A stretch of 41,494 nucleotides of DNA, taken from positions 1 to 41,494 of the forward strand of contig JAJXUE010000025.1 of NCBI GenBank assembly GCA_021783135.1, written 5' to 3'. The notes below the pieces were generated by a model. It had not been told where the DNA came from, made no database searches, and saw only the letters and a list, made by a program, of their open reading frames with translations. Made by a program: the position numbers and the translations under genes. The stretch comes from Bacillota bacterium. GTDB taxonomy: Bacteria > Bacillota > Desulfitobacteriia > Desulfitobacteriales > JAJXUE01. Each line of letters opens with the position of its first letter. The first letter of the stretch is position 1. Of this stretch, positions 7,411 to 14,121 are shown piece by piece.

Positions 7411-8670
7411 ATGGATTTGTTTGATGTGGCTAGGGAAAATATTTTGCAGAGAGAGAGTCCATTGGCTACCCGTATGCGCCCCCAGACTTTGGCTGAGTTT
7501 GTGGGCCAAACCGATTGCGTGGGTCCGGGTAAGCTCCTGCGTCGTGCCATTGAGGCTGACCAACTAAGTTCGGTTATTTTTTACGGTCCGCCCGGAACTG
7601 GCAAGACGACTTTGGCCCAAGTGATAGCTAATACGACTAAGGCTTATTTTGTGCAATTAAACGCAGTGAGCACAGGGGTCGGCGAACTAAAACAAATTGC
7701 GGCTCAAGCTAAAGACAGACTTGGTCAGTATGCGCAACGCACAATTTTGTTTGTGGATGAGATTCACCGTTTTAATAAAAGTCAGCAGGACGTATTATTG
7801 CCGGCGGTCGAGGACGGCACACTTATTTTGGTAGGGGCAACGACGGAAAATCCATTTTTTGAGGTTAACAGTGCGTTGCTTTCCCGTTCACGTTTATTTG
7901 AATTGCGGCCCTTAAGTGAGGCGGATATTATAGAATTACTCCGGCGTGCTTTACAAGACCGGGATCGCGGACTTGGTCAATATCGAGTTGAAATCGAGCC
8001 CGCTGCCCTTGTCCACTTGGCCAACACCGCGGGCGGTGACGCGCGTGTTGCGCTAAATGCCCTAGAGTTGGCTGTGAAGACAACATCGCCGGGACCGGAA
8101 GGCAGACGCAGCATCACCCTGCAGATTGCGGAAGATTCAATTCAAAATAAGGCCGTGCTATATGACCGGCAGGGCGACAAACACTATGATGTGATCTCGG
8201 CTTTTATTAAAAGCTTGCGAGGCAGCGACCCGGATGCGGCGCTGTTTTGGCTGGCCTATATGCTTAAGGCAGGGGAGGATCCTAAATTTATTGCCCGACG
8301 GATGATCATCCATGCCAGTGAGGATATTGGTTTGGCTGACCCGCGTGCCTTGGAGCAGGCGGTGGCAGCGTTCCGTGCGCTGGAGGTAGTCGGCTTGCCG
8401 GAGGCAAGGTTGGCTTTGGCTCAAGCTGCAATCTATATTGCCTTGGCGCCGAAAAGCAACGCCGTGGTACGAGCCATCGACCTCGCTATGGCTGATGCTG
8501 CCACAGTTGATGTGCCTAAGCACCTGCAAGACTCACATTACCCCGGTGCTAAACAGACCGGGCGTGGTCAAGGTTACCTTTATCCGCATGACTTCCCGGG
8601 CAACTATGTTGACCAACAGTATTTGCCCGACAAGTTTAAGCTGAAAAAATATTATGACCCCCGAGAATAA
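7411..8670 (+). CDS. rarA: Replication-associated recombination protein A (AAA+ ATPase)
   Basis: RarA/MgsA clamp-loader-like ATPase that acts at stalled replication forks. The 419-residue protein has Walker A GPPGTGKTT (59-67), Walker B ILFVDEIHRF (112-121), sensor 1 GATTENPFFEVN, the arginine finger region SALLSRSRLF and a C-terminal tetramerisation domain with HYDVISAFIKSLRGSDPDAA. This is the full length of the family. It corresponds to B. subtilis yrvN, which also lies between tcdA and the Rrf2 gene. There is no terminator between it and the aldolase gene upstream. Confidence 0.95.
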   Translation: MDLFDVARENILQRESPLATRMRPQTLAEFVGQTDCVGPGKLLRRAIEADQLSSVIFYGPPGTGKTTLAQVIANTTKAYFVQLNAVSTGVGELKQIAAQAKDRLGQYAQRTILFVDEIHRFNKSQQDVLLPAVEDGTLILVGATTENPFFEVNSALLSRSRLFELRPLSEADIIELLRRALQDRDRGLGQYRVEIEPAALVHLANTAGGDARVALNALELAVKTTSPGPEGRRSITLQIAEDSIQNKAVLYDRQGDKHYDVISAFIKSLRGSDPDAALFWLAYMLKAGEDPKFIARRMIIHASEDIGLADPRALEQAVAAFRALEVVGLPEARLALAQAAIYIALAPKSNAVVRAIDLAMADAATVDVPKHLQDSHYPGAKQTGRGQGYLYPHDFPGNYVDQQYLPDKFKLKKYYDPRE

Positions 8671-8745
8671 CCAGGTGTTGGATGCTAACACTAGCAACAA
8701 GACTTGGCTGCACGCCTTGTAACGCTGTGAGATAAATCACACTAT

Positions 8746-8782
8746 ATTACTCGGCTTTAGGAATTGACAAATCCCGAGTAAT
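8746..8782. promoter_or_regulatory. 9-bp inverted repeat across the Rrf2 promoter
   Basis: ATTACTCGG (8746-8754) and CCGAGTAAT (8774-8782) are exact inverted copies with a 19-base gap. They flank the -35 element, so the right arm lies in the promoter spacer. It could be an operator or a hairpin of a read-through transcript from rarA. No known IscR or CymR consensus is recognised in it. Confidence 0.5.
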
Positions 8783-8792
8783 TTAATATGCT
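8764..8792 (+). promoter_or_regulatory. Promoter of the Rrf2-iscS-iscU-mnmA operon
   Basis: TTGACA (8764-8769) and TATGCT (8787-8792) are 17 bases apart. They lie 45 bases upstream of the TTG start codon of the Rrf2 gene. Confidence 0.7.
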
Positions 8793-8836
8793 ATACATAG
8801 AATTTAAGTCTAAGGTGAGAAACGGGGGAGTGGCCT

Positions 8837-9289
8837 TTGCGTTTGTCTACAAAAGGCAGATATGGTCTGAAAGCTATGTTCGATTTAGCCCAACATATTG
8901 GTGAAGGGCCCGTATCCTTAAAAAACGTAGCTGAACGCCAAGGCATTTCCGAGCATTATCTGGAGCAATTGATTTCCGGGTTGCGCAAAGCGAGTTTGGT
9001 TAAGAGCGTACGTGGCGCGCAGGGTGGTTACACTCTAGCCCGGGATGCCAGTAAAATTACAGTAGGGGATATCATTCGTGTGCTGGAAGGACCGATAGCT
9101 CCGGTTGAATGCGTAGCAGAGGAAGATCCCGAAATCTGTGACAAGGCAGATTGCTGTGTAACACGACGTATCTGGGAAAGGGTCAGAGACAGCATTGCCG
9201 ATGTGCTTGACTCCGTGACCTTAGAAGATATGGTTAAGGATGCAGAACGTTTACAAAGGGATGAAAATTTTTACATGTATTATATTTAA
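8837..9289 (+). CDS. iscR: Rrf2-family transcriptional regulator, IscR-like
   Basis: Winged-helix Rrf2 protein of 150 residues starting MRLSTKGRYGLKAMFDLA, the family signature. The DNA-binding helix region is ISEHYLEQLISGLRKASLV (37-55) and the wing is GAQGGYTLAR. Cysteines 92, 101, 106 and 107 sit where IscR binds a [2Fe-2S] cluster. B. subtilis CymR at the same locus lacks this cysteine set, so an Fe-S sensor is the better reading here. The start is TTG 8837 with GGGGGA upstream. It heads an operon with iscS, iscU and mnmA, so it probably tunes Fe-S assembly and sulfur supply. Cysteine-dependent CymR-like control remains possible. Confidence 0.88.
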   Translation: MRLSTKGRYGLKAMFDLAQHIGEGPVSLKNVAERQGISEHYLEQLISGLRKASLVKSVRGAQGGYTLARDASKITVGDIIRVLEGPIAPVECVAEEDPEICDKADCCVTRRIWERVRDSIADVLDSVTLEDMVKDAERLQRDENFYMYYI

Positions 9290-9316
9290 CTTGTAGCGGA
9301 AAGTGAGGAACCAATT

Positions 9317-10510
9317 GTGAGAAGAGTGTATCTGGACAATAGTGCCACAACACCGGTTGACCCGGAAGTGGCCGAACTAATTTTAACTTATTACACCACT
9401 AAATATGGTAATCCCTCAAGTATTCATTCTTTCGGCCGGGAGGCTAAAAAAGCGCTTGAGGATGCAAGACAGCAGGTTGCCGACTTTATTGGAGCAAAAT
9501 CCGCCCAAATCGTCTTTACCAGCGGTGGCACAGAAGCTGATAATATGGCTGTTTTAGGCACAGCCTACGCCAATAAGCATAAAGGAAACCATATTATCAC
9601 CTCAGCGATTGAACACCATGCCATTTTAGACACCTGTCTTTATTTGGAAAAACAAGGCTTTAAGCTGACAATTTTACCGGTAGACGAAGACGGTTTACTC
9701 CACGTTGAAGATGTCGAGAAGGCGCTGACACCGGAAACTATTCTAGTTTCGGTGATGCATGCTAATAATGAAGTAGGCACAGTACAGCCAATTGCGGAAA
9801 TTGGTAAATTACTTAAGGGCAAGGGTATTGTTTTTCACACGGACGCTGTGCAATCACTCGGAAAAATTCCGGTTAATGTCGATGATTTGGGTGTTGACTT
9901 GCTTACGGCGTCGGCCCATAAAATATATGGCCCTAAAGGCGTTGGCTGCTTGTATATCAGAAAAGGTACCCGGATTGAAGCCTTGGTACACGGTGGCGGA
10001 CAAGAACGCAAACGCCGCTCGGGAACTGAGAATACACCGGGAATAATCGGTTTTGGTAAGGCTTGTGAACTTGCTGGACAAAGGTTAGAGGCCGATGCTG
10101 CGCACCTGAAGAATTTGCGTGAGCTCATGATTAAGGGAATTATGGAGACTATTCCCGATGTGAAATTAAACGGGCACCCGACTGAGCGTATCCCCAACAA
10201 TGTCAATGTCAGCATTCGTTACGTTGAGGGAGAATCTCTGCTGTTAAGTTTGGACATGAATGGGATTGCTGCATCTAGCGGCTCGGCCTGCACCTCAGGT
10301 TCGCTTGATCCGTCACATGTGCTTTTAGCCATGGGTATTTGCCACGAAATTGCGCATGGGTCGCTGCGTTTCAGCCTCGGCAGAGCAAACACAGTGGAAG
10401 ATATTGATTATGTGTTAGAAAAGTTGCCTGGTATTGTAGAAAGGCTGCGCGCCATGTCGCCATTATATGATAATGAGAGGGGATGTAATTCATGTACTCT
10501 GAAAAAGTAA
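9317..10510 (+). CDS. iscS: Cysteine desulfurase
   Basis: PLP enzyme that removes sulfur from cysteine as a persulfide and hands it to IscU and MnmA. The 397-residue protein has YLDNSATTPVDPEV at the start, the HHAILD region, the PLP-binding Lys202 in SAHKIYGPKG and the catalytic Cys325 in the loop SSGSACTSGSLDPSHVL. That loop matches the long-loop IscS/NifS group rather than SufS. The start is GTG 9317 with GAGGA seven bases upstream. Its last 19 bases overlap iscU, indicating translational coupling. A C-terminal CNSC pair is an extra not needed for catalysis. Confidence 0.95.
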   Translation: MRRVYLDNSATTPVDPEVAELILTYYTTKYGNPSSIHSFGREAKKALEDARQQVADFIGAKSAQIVFTSGGTEADNMAVLGTAYANKHKGNHIITSAIEHHAILDTCLYLEKQGFKLTILPVDEDGLLHVEDVEKALTPETILVSVMHANNEVGTVQPIAEIGKLLKGKGIVFHTDAVQSLGKIPVNVDDLGVDLLTASAHKIYGPKGVGCLYIRKGTRIEALVHGGGQERKRRSGTENTPGIIGFGKACELAGQRLEADAAHLKNLRELMIKGIMETIPDVKLNGHPTERIPNNVNVSIRYVEGESLLLSLDMNGIAASSGSACTSGSLDPSHVLLAMGICHEIAHGSLRFSLGRANTVEDIDYVLEKLPGIVERLRAMSPLYDNERGCNSCTLKK

Positions 10511-10869
10511 TGGACCATTTCACTAACCCCCGTAATGTCGGGGAGATTGCGGAAGCTAGCGGTGTCGGTGAGGTAGGTAACCCTACTTGTGGCGATATTA
10601 TGCGTATTTATCTGGACATTGAGGACAACATTATTAAAGATGTGAAATTTAAAACTTTTGGCTGTGGCGCAGCTGTCGCCACGAGCAGTATGGTTACGGA
10701 AATGGTCAAGGGAAAAACGATTGAGGAAGCCCTGCAAATAAGCAATAAAGCGGTAGCTGAGGCTTTAGACGGACTGCCCCCGGCCAAGATGCATTGTTCT
10801 AACCTTGCTGCGGATGCATTGCATGAAGCAATCAAGGACTATGTAGCCAAGCAACAGTCCGGAAAATAG
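10492..10869 (+). CDS. iscU: Fe-S cluster assembly scaffold IscU/NifU N-terminal type
   Basis: Scaffold on which Fe-S clusters are assembled with sulfur from IscS. The 125-residue protein keeps the three ligand cysteines Cys33 (NPTCGD), Cys58 (FGCGAA) and Cys102 (MHCSNLA), with Asp35 beside the first. There is no SufU-type insertion. The start lies inside iscS, with GAGAGGGG upstream. It is followed after eight bases by mnmA. No hscAB or ferredoxin genes accompany it, which is usual for Clostridia. Confidence 0.94.
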   Translation: MYSEKVMDHFTNPRNVGEIAEASGVGEVGNPTCGDIMRIYLDIEDNIIKDVKFKTFGCGAAVATSSMVTEMVKGKTIEEALQISNKAVAEALDGLPPAKMHCSNLAADALHEAIKDYVAKQQSGK

Positions 10870-10877
10870 GTGAGGAT

Positions 10878-11966
10878 ATGACCAAAGCCAAAGTGGTGGT
10901 GGCGATGAGCGGCGGCGTGGATAGTTCCATTGCCGCCGCTTTGCTTAAACAACAGGATTATGACGTTATTGGAGTTACAATGCAAATTTGGCAGCCTGGT
11001 TCCCCGGAGGTCGAGGGGGGCTGTTGCTCGCTGTCTGCAGTCGAGGATGCTCGGCGGGTTTGTCACAAGCTGGACATTCCCCATTATGTGATGAATTTTC
11101 GCGCGATGTTTGAAGCGAAGGTCATCGACTATTTTGTGCAGGAATACGTCGAGGGGAAGACACCTAACCCGTGTATTGCCTGCAATCGGCACATAAAATT
11201 TCAAGGTTTGCTGGACAAAGCCAGGGGTCTTGGTGCGGACTACATCGCAACGGGTCACTATGCACGAGTCAAGTATGATGCGACACGCGAGCGTTATCTC
11301 TTGGCTAAGGCCAGCGACAGCGCGAAAGATCAGACCTACGCGCTGTATACCTTCACCCAAGCGCAGCTGGCCCATACCCTATTTCCCTTGGCTGATTTCA
11401 ATAAGCAGGCCGACACCCGCACCTTGGCGCAGGAACTAGGGCTTAGAGTGGCCAATAAACCTGACAGTCAGGAAATATGTTTTGTCAACGATGAAACATA
11501 CCAAGAATTTATTACTACCAGAGCGGGGAAGGATATCCGACCGGGCGATTTCCTTGATCTGGCCGGTAATGTTTTGGGACGCCACAAAGGTCTGGCGTAC
11601 TACACTGTGGGCCAGCGCAAGGGTCTGGGCATAACCTTTGGTAAACCCATGTATGTCGTGCGACTGGACCGGGAGCGTAATGCCGTAATTCTCGGCGACA
11701 ATGAAGCTGTTTTTGCCACTGGTTTAAACGCGGAAGATCTCAACTTTATCCTAATCCCGGAGCTTAAGGTGCCGCTGGAAGTAGAAGTTAAGATCAGGTA
11801 CAGTGCCCCGCCGGCTAAGGCTTTACTTATACCGGAGGGTGCTGATAGGGTTAGGGTTGAATTTGCTCAGCCACAGCGAGCTGTCACGCCAGGGCAAGCG
11901 GCGGTATTTTATCACGGGGATGTTGTGGTTGGCGGAGGGACAATCGTCCAAGCATTGCAAAGTTAA
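10878..11966 (+). CDS. mnmA: tRNA-specific 2-thiouridylase
   Basis: Transfers sulfur to C2 of U34 in tRNA-Lys, -Glu and -Gln using ATP. The 362-residue protein has the PP-loop AMSGGVDSSIAA at residues 9-20, catalytic Cys102 in NPCIACN and partner Cys201 in SQEICFVND. The tRNA-binding and C-terminal beta-barrel regions are of full length. A second cysteine pair (Cys49-Cys50) lies near the N terminus. The start is ATG with TAGGTGAGG upstream. It ends the iscR-iscS-iscU operon, so the sulfur donor and acceptor are co-expressed. Confidence 0.96.
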   Translation: MTKAKVVVAMSGGVDSSIAAALLKQQDYDVIGVTMQIWQPGSPEVEGGCCSLSAVEDARRVCHKLDIPHYVMNFRAMFEAKVIDYFVQEYVEGKTPNPCIACNRHIKFQGLLDKARGLGADYIATGHYARVKYDATRERYLLAKASDSAKDQTYALYTFTQAQLAHTLFPLADFNKQADTRTLAQELGLRVANKPDSQEICFVNDETYQEFITTRAGKDIRPGDFLDLAGNVLGRHKGLAYYTVGQRKGLGITFGKPMYVVRLDRERNAVILGDNEAVFATGLNAEDLNFILIPELKVPLEVEVKIRYSAPPAKALLIPEGADRVRVEFAQPQRAVTPGQAAVFYHGDVVVGGGTIVQALQS

Positions 11967-11992
11967 AAATGCGCGTTAAGCGCATTTTTTTT
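11966..11992 (+). terminator. Terminator after mnmA
   Basis: AAAATGCGC (11966-11974) pairs with GCGCATTTT (11980-11988) around a 5-base loop with further T. The left arm begins in the mnmA stop codon. Confidence 0.88.
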
Positions 11993-12031
11993 ATTTGGTT
12001 AGGCAATACTAAAGAAAAAGGGGGATACCCA

Positions 12032-12514
12032 ATGCGTAAAGCACGCGACCTAATGGGAATTCCCATCTTGGTATCCGGCTCGGGGGAGCGGTTAGGTGAA
12101 ATTCAGGATTTGTCATTTGACCCTGTAGGTATGGTTGTCACCGGCTTTTTGCTGGCAAAAGGCAACTGGTTGCATCCGGCCAAACAAGTGAGTATGGGTG
12201 CGCTAGAAAAGGTAGAAACAGATGCGGTCAAAGTTCACAAGTCGATAGACGCATGTGCCCCCGGGTTACATTATGTTTCCGAATTAACCGGAAAAAAAGT
12301 AATAACCCTACAAGGTAAGGAATTGGGCAGTGTGCAAGATGTTGTCTTAGATGATTGTTGCCGTCAAGTCATCGGGTACGAAATATCCGATGGCTTTATC
12401 AATGATTTGGTGAGTGGCAGGGCAATCGTGCATCGTCCCAGTGTACTTAGCCAAACTGATTATTGCCTGGTTGTTGAGGATAAGCTGGAGAACATATGGG
12501 AAATCAGAACCTAA
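12032..12514 (+). CDS. PRC-barrel domain protein (YrrD-like)
   Basis: A 160-residue protein with two PRC-barrel units. The first is residues ~1-70 (ARDLMGIPILVSGSGERLGEIQD), the second ~80-155 (SELTGKKVITLQGKELGSVQDVV). Such barrels bind RNA or protein partners in RimM and photosynthetic reaction centres; the function of this YrrD-like group is unknown. The frame is open from 11969, inside the mnmA terminator. ATG 12032, preceded by AAAGGGGG, is the likely start. It sits between mnmA and alaS as in B. subtilis. Confidence 0.85.
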   Translation: MRKARDLMGIPILVSGSGERLGEIQDLSFDPVGMVVTGFLLAKGNWLHPAKQVSMGALEKVETDAVKVHKSIDACAPGLHYVSELTGKKVITLQGKELGSVQDVVLDDCCRQVIGYEISDGFINDLVSGRAIVHRPSVLSQTDYCLVVEDKLENIWEIRT

Positions 12515-12531
12515 AGAAGGAGGTTCAGGTC

Positions 12532-12729
12532 ATGAATTGCCCGGTGTGTAACGGTAATGCTGTCGGTAAGGTGGGAGTGGAGCAATATTACTGTTGGAAT
12601 TGCTTTATCGAATTTAACACCTTAAAGGAAGATGTACAAATTTTTAATGTTGAGGAAGACGGCAGTTTAGTTTCAGTCGCGGAAACAGATGCCCAATCTG
12701 AGCAAGTTGTTGACAATGTTGTCAACTAA
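12532..12729 (+). CDS. Small zinc-ribbon protein of unknown function
   Basis: A 65-residue protein opening with MNCPVCNGNAVGKVG and YYCWNCFIEF. Two CxxC pairs 18 residues apart should bind one zinc. The rest is an acidic tail. The start is ATG 12532, eight bases after a perfect AAGGAGG (12517-12523); an in-frame ATG at 12496 would overlap the previous gene and has no such site. Its end overlaps the permease gene. Function unknown; nucleic-acid or protein binding is usual for such ribbons. Confidence 0.8.
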   Translation: MNCPVCNGNAVGKVGVEQYYCWNCFIEFNTLKEDVQIFNVEEDGSLVSVAETDAQSEQVVDNVVN

Positions 12730-13762
12730 AGCGGCCGCTGGGTGGAAAAACCCTAAACTGTGGCGCATTGGCTTATTCGGGCTTTGCGGGCTAGGTCTGT
12801 TAGGCCTGATTTGGCAAGTTCGCTCCGTGCTGATGCCGTTTTACTTAGCGTTCTTTTTGGCCTACATATTTAGTCCTGCGGTAGGGTTCCTGCATCGACA
12901 GCATCTACCACGGGGTGTGGCGATTGTAATTGTGTACTGTGGCTTTGCAGCAGCCGTAACGATTCTGGTCGTCTTTGGCTTACCGGAGGTATTTAAAGAA
13001 ACGAATAAATTCGCCGAAAGTTTGCCGCGTTATGCCGTTGAAGCGCAGACAACCGTGGAACATCTTAACCAGCATTATCGGCGAGGTCTGCCACCTGCAG
13101 TACTCAAAGCCATCGATACCAATCTAGGCGCGGGCGAAGCCTGGTTATCCGGTACCTTGCAAGACGTCATAGCCTGGTTTATTTCGTTGGTAGCCGCGTT
13201 GCCCTTGCTGGTCTTAGCGCCAATCCTTTCCATCTATTTATTGCTGGACTGGGAGAGGCTGAAAAGCGGCTTAAAGCAAGCTGTGCCGCGCCGCGTAAGG
13301 GGTAATTTAATTCACCTTGCCCAGGAAATCAACTTTGTGTTGCGTAAGTTTATCCGCGGTCATTTAACTGTCGCAACTATTGTGGGGGGCTTGATCGGGG
13401 TTGGTATGCAACTCATCGGGATGGATTACGCCTTGTTAATCGGCATTATCTCTGGGCTGTTTGACTTAATACCTTATTTTGGCCCGATAATCGGCGCAAT
13501 ACCGGCAGTGGGATTAGCTATACTAAAGTCGCCGGCGATGGCCTTGCGCGTGGCGTTGGTTATTTTTGTAGTACAGCAAGTGGAAAGTAATTTAATTCAT
13601 CCGAAAATTGTCGGTGAAAGTGTTGGGCTGCATCCTTTTTTGGTGGTGTTCGTGTTGTTGGCGGGAGCTAAGTTGTGTGGCTTTTGGGGTATGCTCCTGG
13701 CTGTGCCGGTTGCCGGTGTCATCCGGGTGGGATTATCCTACATTTACCTCAAATTGGTGTGA
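12689..13762 (+). CDS. AI-2E family transporter (YrrI-like permease)
   Basis: Polytopic membrane protein of 357 residues. It has paired N-terminal hydrophobic segments, a soluble stretch at about 85-150, and further membrane spans with the family motif GLFDLIPYFGPIIGAIPA near residue 255. The VVQQVESNLIHPKIVG motif follows. AI-2E family proteins are secondary exporters or Na+/H+ antiporters; the name does not show a role in quorum sensing. Start choice is uncertain: ATG 12689 overlaps the zinc-ribbon gene by 41 bases, ATG 12716 lies within an 18-bp palindrome, and neither has a strong ribosome site. B. subtilis yrrI holds the same place before alaS. Confidence 0.85.
   Translation: MPNLSKLLTMLSTKAAAGWKNPKLWRIGLFGLCGLGLLGLIWQVRSVLMPFYLAFFLAYIFSPAVGFLHRQHLPRGVAIVIVYCGFAAAVTILVVFGLPEVFKETNKFAESLPRYAVEAQTTVEHLNQHYRRGLPPAVLKAIDTNLGAGEAWLSGTLQDVIAWFISLVAALPLLVLAPILSIYLLLDWERLKSGLKQAVPRRVRGNLIHLAQEINFVLRKFIRGHLTVATIVGGLIGVGMQLIGMDYALLIGIISGLFDLIPYFGPIIGAIPAVGLAILKSPAMALRVALVIFVVQQVESNLIHPKIVGESVGLHPFLVVFVLLAGAKLCGFWGMLLAVPVAGVIRVGLSYIYLKLV
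12709..12726. repeat. 18-bp perfect palindrome at a gene overlap
   Basis: GTTGACAA-TG-TTGTCAAC is exactly symmetric. It spans the last codons of the zinc-ribbon gene and the beginning of the permease gene. There is no T run, so a terminator is unlikely. It may be a protein-binding site or an mRNA hairpin that controls the permease start. Confidence 0.6.
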
Positions 13763-13790
13763 ACTTCCGCCAAACTTGGCATAAACCAAG

Positions 13791-13820
13791 TTGACAGGTA
13801 GGAGGACCAGTAGCTATACT
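13791..13820 (+). promoter_or_regulatory. Promoter of the alaS leader
   Basis: TTGACA (13791-13796) and TATACT (13815-13820) have an 18-base spacer. The start would be near 13827, just before stem I of the T-box. Confidence 0.7.
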
Positions 13821-13823
13821 AGA

Positions 13824-14072
13824 GGGTGATAAACCGTTGATGGGAAATAGTATGTCGGCATGATTCACCGCCAGAGAGGAACCCCTTGGCTGAAATGGTT
13901 CTGGTAAGCAACCGGCTGAAGCCGTCCCTGAGGGAGGAACGTAGTAAGTTCCTACGCGTAGCGCCCGTTAATGCGCCAAGGCGAATGCCGGAGTGACCGA
14001 TAAAAACGGTAATCAGGGTGGTACCGCGAGTTAAGCTCGTCCCTGCTGGAAACAGTAGGGACGGGTTTTTTA
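13824..14072 (+). promoter_or_regulatory. T-box leader of alaS (Ala specifier GCC)
   Basis: The conserved core AGGGTGGTACCGCG is at 14015-14028, followed by the terminator. In stem I the lower helix GGGA pairs with TCCC and the upper helix GTCGG with CCGGC. The 5' side of the loop carries AGTA and the 3' side reads GAA-GCC-G, the usual form of a specifier loop. GCC at 13921-13923 is an alanine codon, so uncharged tRNA-Ala should switch on alaS. Confidence 0.92.
14038..14069 (+). terminator. T-box regulated terminator before alaS
   Basis: CGTCCCTGCTG (14038-14048) pairs with CAGTAGGGACG (14053-14063) around a GAAA loop, followed by GGTTTTTT. Confidence 0.88.
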
Positions 14073-14121
14073 TTTTATCTCAAGCAAGGACAAACAGGAG
14101 AAACAAGGAGGACTTTTTTAG

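Noticed and set aside
12689-13762. Quorum-sensing role suggested by the family name AI-2E
   Set aside because: The family is broad and mostly unrelated to autoinducer 2; nothing in the context (no luxS or lsr genes) supports it.
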